A DNA stretch of 64,000 bases from the NCBI GenBank assembly GCA_029449235.1, contig JANATG010000009.1:2108001-2172000 (forward strand). The letters are read 5' to 3'. A program made the position numbers and the translations under genes. The notes beneath the pieces are model-generated. The model made no database searches, was not told where the DNA came from, and worked only from the letters and a program-made list of their open reading frames with translations. The DNA comes from Linnemannia schmuckeri (taxonomy: Eukaryota > Mortierellomycota > Mortierellomycetes > Mortierellales > Mortierellaceae). Shown here in pieces: positions 10,081-21,623 of this stretch (positions within the stretch are counted from its first letter, which is position 1; each line of letters opens with the position of its first letter).

Positions 10081-12384
10081 CTATATCTTGTCGACTTGGA
10101 CCCATTCTCTTTGAGGAAGCACAGTGCCATATCCACGCCTGGGTACATGGGGAAGGAACGCGACCAAGGGTGAGTATGCGCTATCCTTGACCACTTGCCT
10201 CATCTGCATCTTCTTCGGGAGTATGTTCAGTATAAAGTACCGCAACATCTTCTCTCCCCAGTTCTAATTGCATTCACACAAGAAAGGCGACAAGATTAGA
10301 AGGTGTACATATTGTTCGAATGGAAATGAGTAAGAGGGAAACGAGTAAGCGAAGAAAATGGAGAAAAGAGCATACATGTCCGAGTTGGATCTTGGCGCTG
10401 AGTTGACTAGAAGAGTGCTGGGTCTTGACGTGTGAATATCGTTCGTCGCGGTATGTATGAAGCGCACGGACGAGGTTGTCGTGCGTTGGGTTTGGCTTGA
10501 TCTCATACAGACAGTTTGCCAAAATGACTGCATCTTGAATCGCATTCACCGCTCCTTGTCCCGCATTCGGTAACAACTGCGAGAGAATAAAGAAAACGAG
10601 GCGGCGGTGAGTATGCTGTGGTCTTTTTGGTACATTGGTGAGATATAATAACACTTGGTGGTCAAACGTAATGATATAGATCCATTACCTTGTGGCAAGC
10701 TGTGCGGCCAGACCGAGTGGAGTAAAAAAAAAAAAGCAGATCGATCAATTGGTGAGTGTGAGGATCAAAAAAGGTGTAAGTCAAAGGCACATGTTGCTGC
10801 ATCATTAAAGAGAAAAAAGACAAAGGCGTACCATCGCCAATGAGCACCACACGTTCGTGAGCCCAGGTCTCGTAAAGAATATCCTCCAGAAAGACCTGGG
10901 AGATCAACTCCCGTGGTGTCGCCCGTATGAGATCTCCTAGAGATCCAAACGGCGTCTTGTAGTTGCCCACCTGCCCCAGGATCTTGTCGCTCGTCTCGGG
11001 TCCCCACTCTGATGTCCTAAACTGAGCCTCTTCCGATTCTTTTTCCGACAGCTGGATAATCACGTTCCAGCAGATTTTATTGTCGGGGACCGTGAATGTA
11101 CTCCACTTTTCGTAAAGTAAAAAAAAAAAAGATGAAATGAACGAAAAGAAAAAAAACCCAACAAACAAACAAGAAAAACAGGATTTAGTGTATGTGTGTG
11201 CGTGTGTAGGTGCATCATCTCCACTTTTTCGAGCAATTTACGATTTCATGCATGAATGAACGAACAACCCGTCAACTCCATTTTTTTTATCCCGGCCTTA
11301 CAGTGTATGGTGAGTTGTCCGAGATCATGATGGACCCACTGGAGTACTGTTCTTCAATGCCCTGGAAGAAGGAAGGATCGAGTGCCGACGTGACACCGAC
11401 CAGACACACAAACCCTTTGCTCATGGCCCGTGTATCGGCTTCCGGCAACAGTCCCTTCTGTTTCAGCTGAAAGTACAGGTTCTGCCGGATGGCACTGTAG
11501 GCTCCGTCTGCTCCGACAAGGATGTCACCATAGAACTCTGTCTTGTCTGTGCATCGGAGTCCGACCCCGTCCTCGCTCTGATTCAGCGCCTTGACCTTTT
11601 TTCCCATGTGGATCTTTTCTGGAGGGACCTTGCTCATCAGAATCTCGTGTAGCCTTGGACGAGATAACACCAGGCGTTCATATCCATCACTATTTCGTAA
11701 AGAAGAAAGGGAGAATGGCACATTGTGATTAGATGGCTGAAATAGAAGTCATCAGGGAGAACCATGCGAAGCAAGGAGGAGAGTATTGTGACTCAAAGCA
11801 CGGTACCGCTCGATGGCTGTGTGGTCAGAGTACTGGCCTAGTCTCTTCATAGATCCTCGGAAAAAGTTGAACTCTCTGATCGGCTTTGACGCCGCCAAGA
11901 TCTCCTTAGTTAGTCCCAGCTGGTCAAACACCGGAAGCACACTCGCATTCAGGCACATCACCGATCCTATTAGCGAAAGTTCGAAATGGGCGCAAGCGAG
12001 GAATGTTTGTTAGTTAGCGTAGTCATGTATGCTCTTTCTGCCTCTCTTTCTCTTTCACTGACCGATGGAACAAAGTAAATGAATCTGACACAAAAAATGT
12101 CATCAGGCACAAGCACACACACTCCCATCCATGATGTGAATGGGCGAGAAACAATATCAACATACATACAAAGACCTACCTAATGGTTTCATCTCTCGAC
12201 ACCGCTCCACAATCTCATAGGAAATATCGAGATGCTCGAGCAAGATAGCGAGCATCAAACCAGCAATTCCTGCTCCTGAGATAAGTACATGCAATTTGGT
12301 ATTCGTCGTAAAGTAAGGAGAATCTAACTCAGCCTGGTATGACCGCACAGGCTCCTCTTCGTCGAAATCATACACGAAAGACAT
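10081..12384 (-). CDS. FAD-dependent monooxygenase FMO1
   Basis: Seven exons on the minus strand: 12384-12180, 11966-11807, 11689-11302, 11105-10832, 10699-10689 (11 nt), 10576-10376 and 10263-10081. They join without a stop into 473 aa. It carries the marks of the PF01494 class A flavin monooxygenases: GAGIAG near residues 37-42 (dinucleotide-binding fold), GDILVGADGAYSAIR near 175-190 (DG motif) and GDACHKLLPNAGQGAVNA near 341-358 (FAD ribityl-binding GD motif). Such enzymes hydroxylate or epoxidise organic substrates using NAD(P)H and O2; the substrate is unknown here. It is the only array member on this strand and is head-to-head with FMO2 across 3.6 kb. The intron phases match those of FMO3 to FMO5. 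The C-terminal PRRGYGTVLPQ tail follows the family pattern. Confidence 0.88.
10689..10699 (-). other. 11-nt microexon of FMO1
   Basis: On the sense strand this is CTTGCCACAAG, preceded by CACAG and followed by GTAATG. With the preceding G it encodes Ala-Cys-His-Lys of the GD(A/C)xHK motif. It is required to keep the frame from exon 4 to exon 6. Confidence 0.85.
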
Positions 12385-15300
12385 TTTATTGTGTATGAAG
12401 TGTGGTGCTAAGTGGGCGAGAGGAGGGAGGGCAAAGTGGACAAAGAGAGGTTGGATGTGCGTGAGAGAGAAGAAGAATGCTGAATGAATGCGAGAGAGAG
12501 AAGAAGAATGCTGAATGAATGCGAGAGAGAGAAGGACGGGTGAATGTTAATGCAAGTTGTTGTGAAGGGACGGAATGAGTGAATGCAAAATAAGGTGATG
12601 AGGAATGAGAAGATGGGATGGGTAAGATGCAAGGGAGTCGAGAAGGAAACAGAGGGAGGTGAAAGAGAGCCAAGGGAAGTGGGAGAGGAACAAACAAGAA
12701 AGAAGAAGAAAAGAAGAACGAGAAAAGTGTGGAGTAAAGGCGGGTGAGCAAAGTGGAGAATCAAAAACGATAATTCAGTCTGTCGGGGTTCGTATGGCTC
12801 GATGGACAGGGCAGGAGGAAGGTGACTGAGCGTCTTCTTCTGTCTTTCTGTTTTTTGATGCCCCTTGCTTCCTCTTATGGTATGACTGATTGACCGTTAG
12901 GTTGTGCTCCCTTGCTCCTTTCTATTCTCACCCACTCACTCACCATCGCCCCAAAAAGACCAAGGGGTTACACCGGCCACACAAATCATGCTAACGTTGT
13001 CGTCGAAGTCGATGCTCACTCCCTCCCAACGCTACAATATCCAATGTTGACGTCTACGCACACATACATCAGTATACACAACAACAAAAACATATAATCG
13101 GTAATCGTCAACCTTACATTATATGGGGTACCGGACCTGCTTCCACGCTAGCTGGGCGAAGATCTCCGCCCTTTCTGCTCCTCCGCTCTCCTCATTCTGA
13201 TTGAAAATAGCCCTATGAGAAAGGTTTCGACAAAGAGACGCCGTCTCTATGTTTATGTTTTGTTTAGACCCCAAAAAAACTCAAAGAGAAGATAGAAAGA
13301 AAGAAAGGAGGGAAAGACGATGCCACAGCCTTCAAATAACTGTTCTCCTCTCAGGAGAAGCTGAAAAGAGCATGATCTCCTCTCTCTTTGTTGTTCAACC
13401 CACAACAACAACAAAAACAAAACAAGACACCTTATTTTTTTTTTTAGTTCGACTAATAGAGGGACACGAAAGTGCACGACGCACAATCCGTGGACCATCC
13501 TGATACAACAATCAACAGCGATGGATTTGCTCACTCTAGTGTAGTTTCGTTCATTTTATTTTTCACGCTAGAATCAATTCTATGAATCTCTTTGTATTTC
13601 ATCTCCGGGCTGTCTCGTCATTCTTGACTTAAGGAGTAAGGTTAGTAAAGGTCAGAGTTCATGGAGGATAAAGAAGTTCAAAAAGGACGCCTTTCTGCAT
13701 GGCATTGGCGAATTAAAGGAAGGAGAGGGAAAAGATGAAGAAATTCAATTGAATGACAAGGATAGAGGCTATTGGTATCTCTATCACGACCGAACTCAAC
13801 TCAACTGCCAGCGCGCTTGTCCGCTTGTCTACCTGCCGGTCTGTCTGTCTCTTCATTGGCTCTCCCCTCCAGGGCTGCTAGAACAAATCACATTCATTTT
13901 GCTACGAGCCATGCATCTAATTTCGGGACTTGGTTTTCTTAATGCCTGTATGATACCATCCATCGTAAAATTACAAGATCAACTGGAGTAGCAAAAAAAA
14001 AAAAAAGATGAGTTCAGCAAACATAAGTGAATGAATGGATGGGGAGAAGGTAGAAAAGAAGGGGGTGAGAAGATTTGGCTCAGAAAATGAAAACAATGGA
14101 AAAGTAGGTTTGACACAAAGGCAGAGGCGAACTAAGTTAACAAAAACAATCTGCCTGGGAGAAAGACAAACAGGTAACACCCTATCGGTTCGGCTCCTCC
14201 TTTCCCGCACAGTCCTTCTCACTTTTTTTTCTTTTTGTCCTTTGGATCAAAAACCAAACGCAACGAACGAGCTTCTTCAACAGCATCGCCACATAAACAC
14301 CCGAATAGCTCTTGTAGTTTTATCTCGGAGTTCCTAACGCGCAAAAAAAATGAAAAAAAGAGAAAGGAGACATGGGGACAGATGAAAGGGTATGATTTAG
14401 TAAACATATGCATATGAAAGAGAGATTGGGCGAGCATGGATTAAGGTTGAGTTAGTGAGGATTGACCAGAGAACAGAGAATTAACATGAGCAAATGAGAT
14501 ACAGCTGCCATTTTCATCCGCTTTGTTTTACTCTCTAGGTGCTGCTCCTAGCGGCAGTGTTCGCTTGTTTCTGTTACCTGTCTGGTTTGCATGAGGAATA
14601 CAAGTCGCCAATTAAGAGATATGGTTCCGGCGCAATCACTTCTCTACCTTCTTGTACGGCTCCTCACTATTACGTTCACCATCCAGCACAGTTTGATAAG
14701 CGCGTTTATTAGCTGTTCGTTCATCTCTCCCAGCTGTGTTGGTGGATAAGTCAGAGCCATAGCGAACGGCAATTGATAAACAGCACACTGTACGCCACAA
14801 GCTTGTTTAACTCATGAAATGCTATAGCGCTCCGTGTCTGCCAATAGTGAGCTGAGAGAGACGTTAGGATTAGGTCCGGGTTCCTCGAAACGAAAAAAGT
14901 ACATTTTCAGATGTACTACGCATATGCCTCATATATGCCCATGGAGCACATTGATTGGATCCACCGCAAGTGGTCCCACAGCTGGCTGTTAGTCTCCCTT
15001 CACACAGAAACAAGAATTCGGTTGGATACTGTACTAAAATGGCGTACCATGGTCCCGACTCTACATGTGTGCTCAATGCTATGGGAAGTGAGAGTAGTGG
15101 GGAAAGGAGAGTATAACATTCAGCATCGCTTGATAAGAGACCGAGATGAAAAGTGATGACTGTTTGCCACCAAAATTGTGTGTTGAAGTCAATTGGCTGG
15201 TGGATCGACCAATCACGATGATCCGGCTGTTCAAACGCGAAAAGTTCAAAAAAAAGCTGCAGCTACCTAGGCTCTGCTACTACCAAGCCCTCGTTGCCAC

Positions 15301-16022
15301 CATCAACCATATCATCTTTCTTGATATCATATCCTCTGCTTACGAGTAATTAAGAGGGAAAGAATAAACAGACAGGAGAAGAAAGACCAGCTTTAAACCT
15401 TTCTCTTCGCAAATATGGCTTTTCTTTCTCACACATGGGACGCTCAACTGGTCAGCAAGTATTCTTTCCTTCCAAAACTTTTCTCAATTAAGCATGTACC
15501 ACAAATCAGGGTCAGATCATGTTACAATAACCAATGTGTACTCTTCTCTCTTTTTTTCCCATCTCGACACCACGATGTATGTTTTGTGTTTGCGTTTTTT
15601 ATATTTCTCATGTATTCTTATCTTTTTTTGCCTTCTTCTCTTGGCCCATCTCATTTTCCCCTCAAAGCAGCCTGAAAAGTGCACATTGGCAGCAAGTTCT
15701 GCGATGCTGTGTTCAATTAGACGTGAGCAGACTCACAATAGATTTTCATGGAGTCTATTTTCCCTCTCGCACGGCAAAAGGGATAGGGGCACTTTGATTC
15801 CCAACATTTGGTAACAGTTTATTGTGTGATACGGTTGCGTTTTGTCGATGTTTTCTTCCCGCGCCTTGAGCCCCTATTCATTCTTTTCTTTTGTTCCCAT
15901 CATCGTCTTTCTCACTCTCTTTGGTCGTTTCCTCTTCTTTTTCTCTCACACATGCTGACCTTCGTTCCTTGCCACTTGTGTCTCTTTCTCTAAACCTCTT
16001 ACTTACCCATCTCCCTCCCACA
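12385..16022. other. Long intergenic region between FMO1 and FMO2
   Basis: A 3.6-kb gap between two divergently transcribed monooxygenases. Bases 12400-12760 are purine-rich on plus (pyrimidine-rich on the FMO1 sense strand), with a 31-bp tandem repeat. Bases about 15890-16020 are pyrimidine-rich ahead of the FMO2 start. The middle (about 13000-15400) has only short frames without coding character. No remnant of an additional monooxygenase was recognised, and no tRNA or other RNA gene was seen. Confidence 0.5.
12461..12522. repeat. 31-bp tandem repeat, two copies, upstream of FMO1
   Basis: Two adjacent 31-bp units (12461-12491 and 12492-12522) differ by one base near the start. Each contains AGAAGAAGAATGCTGAATGA. 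They lie about 80-140 bp upstream of the FMO1 start codon, in its leader or promoter. Confidence 0.85.
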
Positions 16023-18099
16023 ATGTCAACCAACAGTGAGAAACACGATGTCCCGACATCAGGGTTCAAAGGCAGCGACCTCCCTCCATATATTACCGAC
16101 GATCCTCCAAAGGCCTTCATCATCGGGGGCGGTCTCTCTGGACTCTTCCTCGGCAACCTGCTCGAAAAGGCCAATATTCCCTATGAGATCTTTGAGCCTG
16201 CACCATCCAAACGCAGACCCATGGGTAAAAAAACATGCTCTATTTGTCTTTTTTAGTTCATCCTCGCACTTAGAAGGACAGTGCTTCTAAAAGAAAATTA
16301 TCTTTTGCTTTTTTTTTTTTTTTTTTTTTTTTTTGGGGGGGGGGGGGGGGATGGTTGATAGGTTCTGTTATGTGTCTGTCCGCGGGGATCATACCAGCAG
16401 TCGAACAAATTGGTGCTCTAGATGACTTGATGAAGCTTTCAAGGCCCACCCAGACGTTCAACTTATACACGGCTGATATGGGCACTATTGCCAAGCTAAT
16501 CGCCGATGAAGTCAGTATGTATGTTGCTTTTTTTTTATTCACTACGCAGACTCCTGAAAATATGTTTAGCTATGACTGTATCTCTGACGTTCTTCATTCC
16601 TTACACTTCCTCTTTTTTGAAGCACAGGGTACGACCGCGTTCTATTCGCCCGCCCGGAACTCTACGACCTTTTCCTACGCCGTATCCTACGCGAAAAGAT
16701 TCACCTGTCCAAGAAACTAATGTCCCTCCAACAGAACCACCAGGGTGTCATGGCTGGCTTCTCGGACGGGTCCACCATCCACGGCGGCGCCCTCGTCGGT
16801 GCTGATGGGGTACACAGTGCAGTCCGACATCATTTGTTCAATACCATGAAGGAGCAGGGCAAGTTGCCCGCGAATGACATGAAGTCGATGAATAGGGGAT
16901 ATATGTGTTTTCTGGGGACCACTAATCCTTTAGACCCTGTCAAGTCCCCTGGTGTCGCCGATGAAGAGTCGTGTAATGCAATGAATATTGGTGACAAGTC
17001 GTCTCCTTACACCGTACGTGTAGCGCATTCGTTGCTTCTCTGATTGACACCACTCCTATGCCACAAGCGGACATTCAGTAACCTAATGCTCTCTCTATCT
17101 TCTTTACGATAGTAGTGAATGATGGACTCAGTCCCGGGGAATAGACTCTGCTGGCATGTGATTATTCAGCTGAAATTGGCAGCTGTAGACTCTGAGTAGT
17201 TCCGCAATTCGGAGTAGGCATCAGAGTCTAACAAGAAGATGTTGAACAACCTCCGTCACTTCAAGATTATCTACGGCACCCTGGACTATATCTTTGACGC
17301 CACCAACGATGAAGGCATCTCCAGATTCTTCTTTGAGGATATGCTTGTACGAGACTTGGAACCATGGCTGCACTGTCCTCATTGGCGATGGTATGTTCCT
17401 TGCAGTAGTTGCCTGCGGCTGTGTTCTTTTTCTTTTATATAGTAAATGAACCGATAGTTATCCTTTTCTTGTCCTCCTCGCATTATGAATAGCCGCGCAT
17501 AAGGTACCATGTATTTAATAATCTATTAGTGGACGAATTTCTTTGCCGGACCAACAGTTCATCCAAAACTTACTTCCATTTTCCTCCCTCGAACCATAGA
17601 TGCTCCCAAGCACAGGCGCAGGAGCAATCAACGGAATGCAAGATGCCGTAATCCTCGCGAACCGTCTTTACGACATACAACCTACTAGTTTCGAGACTAT
17701 CAAGACCGCTCTGAGTGACTATCGAGATGAATGCTTTGACAACGTCAAGTCGCAGCACAGCATCACTTACATGAGTGCTCGACTTCAATTTGATCATGTA
17801 AGTCTCCTCTTGTCTTTTCCCCCCTTTCCCCATACCTTATACAACCGCATAGCCCAATCAGTTTCTGTCGCTCAGTTACCATTTTCTTTTCGTGCACTGT
17901 GAACTAGACGATCAACGAGAGGATTATCCGACATGTAGTATTCAACTGGCTACCAAAATAGATGCAGAACCGACAGGTGCTGAAGGACAATGTGTTCAGA
18001 CCCCAAGTCAATTTCTTGCCACAGGTGCCTCCCCGTGGTACAGTCAAGATTATCCCTCAGAGACCGTCCACGAGACGACCTGAGGGTAGACGTAATTAG
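16023..18099 (+). pseudogene. FAD-dependent monooxygenase FMO2, inactivated
   Basis: The exon pattern is that of the family: 16023-16224, 16362-16514, 16628-17013, about 17113-17395, the 11-nt microexon 17493-17503, 17600-17797 and 17908-18099. Exons 1-3 join in frame and carry GGGLSG and the DG motif (GALVGADGVHSAVR). Exon 4 is damaged: TAG and TGA at its first codons (17113-17118, where paralogues have a Trp codon), TAG at 17197 and 17215, and a 1-nt frame change around 17345-17390 before the GD motif. The last exon has a TAG at 17959. The GQG of the FAD motif reads GAG, and the Gly before YDR at the exon 2/3 junction reads Arg. The splice sites, including those of the microexon, are still intact, so inactivation looks recent. 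A truncated N-terminal product is possible. A possible poly(A) signal AATAAA lies at 18197. Confidence 0.82.
16309..16350 (+). repeat. T26-G16 homopolymer pair in FMO2 intron 1
   Basis: An uninterrupted run of 26 T (16309-16334) passes straight into 16 G (16335-16350), ending 11 bases before the acceptor AG at 16360-16361. The G run could in principle form a quadruplex. The lengths may be imprecise because homopolymers are error-prone in sequencing. Confidence 0.85.
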
Positions 18100-18595
18100 G
18101 ATAAGGATGAGGATAAGGATAAGAAAGGCAAAAAGAAGGAATTGGGATCCGTTGCCACTGCCGCCGCCATTCTTTAGGTTGTTTGTGTTCTGTGTGAATA
18201 AAGATAGGAGAAGGGGAACATAGAGGCATAGATGGATTTTTTAGGCTGTCTCAACTTTTTTTTGTGTGTCTGTGTCTCTTTCCTTCCCGACGGTTGGGGC
18301 TCAGTTCCATTTTGGCGTTCCCGTTATCCTGTGCGCCAATATTTTTTTCTCATGAGAAAACTAAATAGAGCATCGTGCACCCATTTTCCCGTTCCTCTTC
18401 TCTTTTTCTTTCTTTCCCTCTTTGTTCTTTCTCTCCCTCTTTGTTCTTTCTCTTCTCTCCTTCTCTCCACTCTCTTCACTTCCCTTTTCCTCCATCTCAT
18501 TCCCCTTCACTTCACCTCTTCCTCTTACATCTTCTTCAACTTCCCTCTCGCCTTTAAGCCATCACCACCTCCTCTTCAAAACCAAAACCAACCCC
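18100..18595 (+). promoter_or_regulatory. FMO2-FMO3 spacer with pyrimidine-rich leader
   Basis: About 500 bp between the end of FMO2 and the FMO3 start. Bases 18370-18560 are almost entirely C and T, with the phrase CTCTTTGTTCTTTCTCT repeated twice around 18418-18454. The tract ends about 35 bp before the ATG, as expected for a fungal CT-rich core promoter or leader. That role is inferred from position. Confidence 0.5.
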
Positions 18596-20838
18596 ATGGA
18601 ATCAACAATCCCACCCCTCCCACAACCTCATGTCCTCATTGCCGGTGCAGGTCTGGGAGGCCTTTTGATGGGCACACTTTTCGAACGCATCGGCATCCCC
18701 TACCATATCTTTGAGCGTGCTGTCAAAGTCAAGCCACTCGGTAACTAATCATGCATCCTCTCGACGTTGTATGAATGTTCGTGTATGTGTGTGCATTCAT
18801 GGCGTAAAAACAGATAGAGTAAACCTTGAGAAGGTTAAGAAGCTAATCCAGCAAAGGTATAAATTGCATGATAGGATCCATTATGAGCCTGGGCCCAAAC
18901 GTCAGGCCGCTGTTCAAACAGCTCGGGTTGGAAGACGAGCTGCTCAAGATATCCCTCCCAGTCCCAGTCACCAATATCTTTAACGCCAAAATGGAAGTTA
19001 TGGGCTTGCTTAAGAAGACTGGCCAAAAGGAAATGTAGGTCTTCCGCCCTCCCCTTCTCATTACCTTGCAGTGCCCCTTGATTGAGACTATTGGACTAAA
19101 TGACATGCACGCCATTTACCCGTTCCGGAATTGAATAGCACGGGATACGACACTGTTGTCTTTGCACGTCCCGCACTGTACGACCTCCTTCTCAAACAAA
19201 TACCCGCGGAAAAAATCTCTTTCGGGAAACGGATTCTCAAGACTGAAGAGAAGGACGACAAGGTCATCATCCATTGCTCCGACAACAGTATCCATACAGG
19301 AGATATCCTCATCGGGGCCGATGGGGCTTATAGCTCTGTTCGACAAAACATGTACAAACGACTTCAGGAGAAGGGGCAGCTCCCCAAGTCGGACACAGAG
19401 GACTTGTCAATTGGATATACTTTGATGGTTGGAGTCGCTACACCTAAGGACAAGTCAAAGTATCCTCAGATGAAAGACTCGTTTTCGCATTTCTCTACCA
19501 TCGTTGGTGACAAGAGCCTCAGTGTACGTTTTCCTTTCAATTGCAAGTCAGCATTGAGAACCTTTGTCCGCTTCAAGCTCTCATATTCCACACCACTGAC
19601 TAAATGGGCTGTACTTCTTTTCTCTCATCTGTTTTTCAAAAAAAAAATTACAGTGGGGAGCATACAACGTGCCAGGGGAGCAGATCTGCTGGATCTTGAG
19701 CGATCAGTACCAGGACCCCGACAAGGCCAAAGAACAAAAGTTCAGGAACTCAGAATGGACTCCGGAGATGAACGAGGCGATGATCAAAGAGTTTCATGAC
19801 CGAGTCTGCCCCCTAGGTGGGACGATGGGTGACCTTATCGATGATACGCCGAAGGAATTAATCTCGAAGGTGTTTATTGAGGAGAAGATGTTCAAGACGT
19901 GGTTTCATGGCAGGACTGTCTTGATTGGCGATGGTGCGTTTCTTTTTGTCACTTTTCTCGCGCTTGGCATTGTATAGGGATTTTTTGGCATCAATGCACC
20001 CTTTCTCATTCTAACTTCGTTCTTTTTCTGTGTTTCTCTTTGATCCTTCATATGTCCAGCCTGCCACAAAGTAAATCTATGTTATTTGATGTCTTGATGT
20101 TGATTGGATGTATGATGCGAGGACGTTCATCGACTGACCATTCATCAATTTCTCTCTGTGATGTAGATGCTCCCAGGAGCTGGGCAAGGTACGTGAATGA
20201 TGAAAACAGCTCATTTCAACCCAATGACCCAGATATAACCTTATTTCTCCTCACTCACCAAACGTACCTTTTTTTCATTGACCAACGAAACTGTAATAGG
20301 AGCGGTCAATGCTTTTCAAGATGCAGTAATTTTGGCAAATGGATTCTACGATCTGAAGGATATGACGCTCGAGAGCATCACCGCAATGTTCCAGGAATAT
20401 TATGACCAACGGTTTGAGCTCGCAAAAGCCATGGTCATACAAAGCCATCACGCCACTCGCATCCTCGGAGGACAGGTGCACTGCCTTTTTTGCACACTCG
20501 CTATGCTGACCGTACTCTTTCTCATGCTAAAAAAAGATAGATACAAGAGCGTTTGCGACTTACAACTTCTCATTGCCTCTCCTTTTTCGTGTTCCTTTTA
20601 CATTTAGACGTGGTCAGACTGGATTATTAGGTGGATCATGTTCAATCTGGTCCCAGAATCTTTCAACCAAAGGGCTAACGCAAAGAGATGCGAGTACCGG
20701 CCTCAGGCTGCCTTCTTGCCCCTCGTTCCCAGCATCGGCACTGGAAAGGTCCTTCCTCAGAAGCCGTCTTGGAGGTACACGGAGGAGCAGAAGCAGAAGC
20801 AGAAGCAACAGGAGGCACAACCTACGCGCGCTCTTTGA
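18596..20838 (+). CDS. FAD-dependent monooxygenase FMO3
   Basis: Eight exons: 18596-18740, 18875-19034, 19139-19523, 19654-19933, microexon 20060-20070, 20167-20188 (22 nt), 20300-20475 and 20608-20838. They join to 469 aa. GAGLGG near residues 18-23 begins the FAD fold; the DG motif reads GDILIGADGAYSSVR; the second FAD motif is GDACHKMLPGAGQGAVNAF. It has one intron more than its paralogues: the exon encoding MLPGAGQ is split within the GQG codons by an extra intron (20189-20299). It diverges most from the others in the final exon, which has a basic and Gln-rich tail (EEQKQKQKQ). A possible poly(A) signal AATAAA lies at 20859, 21 bp after the stop. It is a likely NAD(P)H-dependent hydroxylase of unknown substrate. 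Confidence 0.87.
20060..20070 (+). other. 11-nt microexon of FMO3
   Basis: CCTGCCACAAA lies between ATGTCCAG and GTAAAT. With the preceding G it encodes Ala-Cys-His-Lys of the FAD-binding motif. It is needed to join exons 4 and 6 in frame. Confidence 0.85.
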
Positions 20839-21623
20839 AAAGGGAAGGATCCACTTGAAATAAAGAATGCAGAGTGTGACATGCACTTCTAATAAAAAAA
20901 TGGAAGGCGGGTTGTTCGTTGTGGCCAAGACAGCGACAATGATATGATTAAGGGGAAGAGGGTTCGCATCCGACAATGTTGCTACTGAGAATAAGCTGGA
21001 GAAGAAAGCCATCGATAAGGGAAACCCTGTTGTTTATCGTGACTTATGCGCATTTTCTCTTCCCTCCTTCCATTACTCACCCACAAGGGTAGCTATAATT
21101 TTACCAGTTCGCAGCCATTTTCGACGCTCAAATTGTTTTTTTTTCGCATCGAAGAGGCGCCAGGTCAAGGTCGAGCGTTGGGCTTGTTTTCTTTTGCCTT
21201 TGTTTGGTCTAAAAAGTAACCTTAATTTCTCCCGGAGAGGGAGGTGCTATGCTTGTGTTCACGCTGAAAATGAAAAGCAACAATCAACAGACGGTGAATC
21301 AACAATCAACAGACGGTGAATCAACCATCACATTTGCACATAAACAAAGTGAGCCACGAGAGGAAAGAACAGGGAGAAAAACAACAGAGGGAGAGTGGGA
21401 AACTTGATGCAATTACCTTGGTATATCCCATCCGAGCGGAGATATAGGCCCTTGCGTTCCACTCGCCCCATTCCGAAAAAAATAGAAAAATATCGAACGA
21501 CAGCAACTGGATTGTTTTACTCCATTCCAATCTTTTCATTTCATTTATTTCTTCCTCATTTTGCCTTTGCGACGCACCCTCCCCAATTTTTATTTGTCTT
21601 TGCTTCACGTAGCGCTAACAACC
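20839..21623. other. FMO3-FMO4 spacer
   Basis: No gene. It contains the AATAAA at 20859, a perfect two-copy 22-bp tandem repeat at 21279-21322 and a modestly pyrimidine-rich leader at about 21520-21610 before the FMO4 ATG. Confidence 0.5.
21279..21322. repeat. 22-bp perfect tandem repeat upstream of FMO4
   Basis: Two identical adjacent 22-bp copies (21279-21300 and 21301-21322), each containing CAATCAACAGACGGTGAAT, about 300 bp upstream of the FMO4 start. Confidence 0.9.

Noticed and set aside
18232..18748. Long frames covering the FMO3 leader
   Set aside because: Pyrimidine-tract artefact; only the part from 18596 is coding, as FMO3 exon 1.
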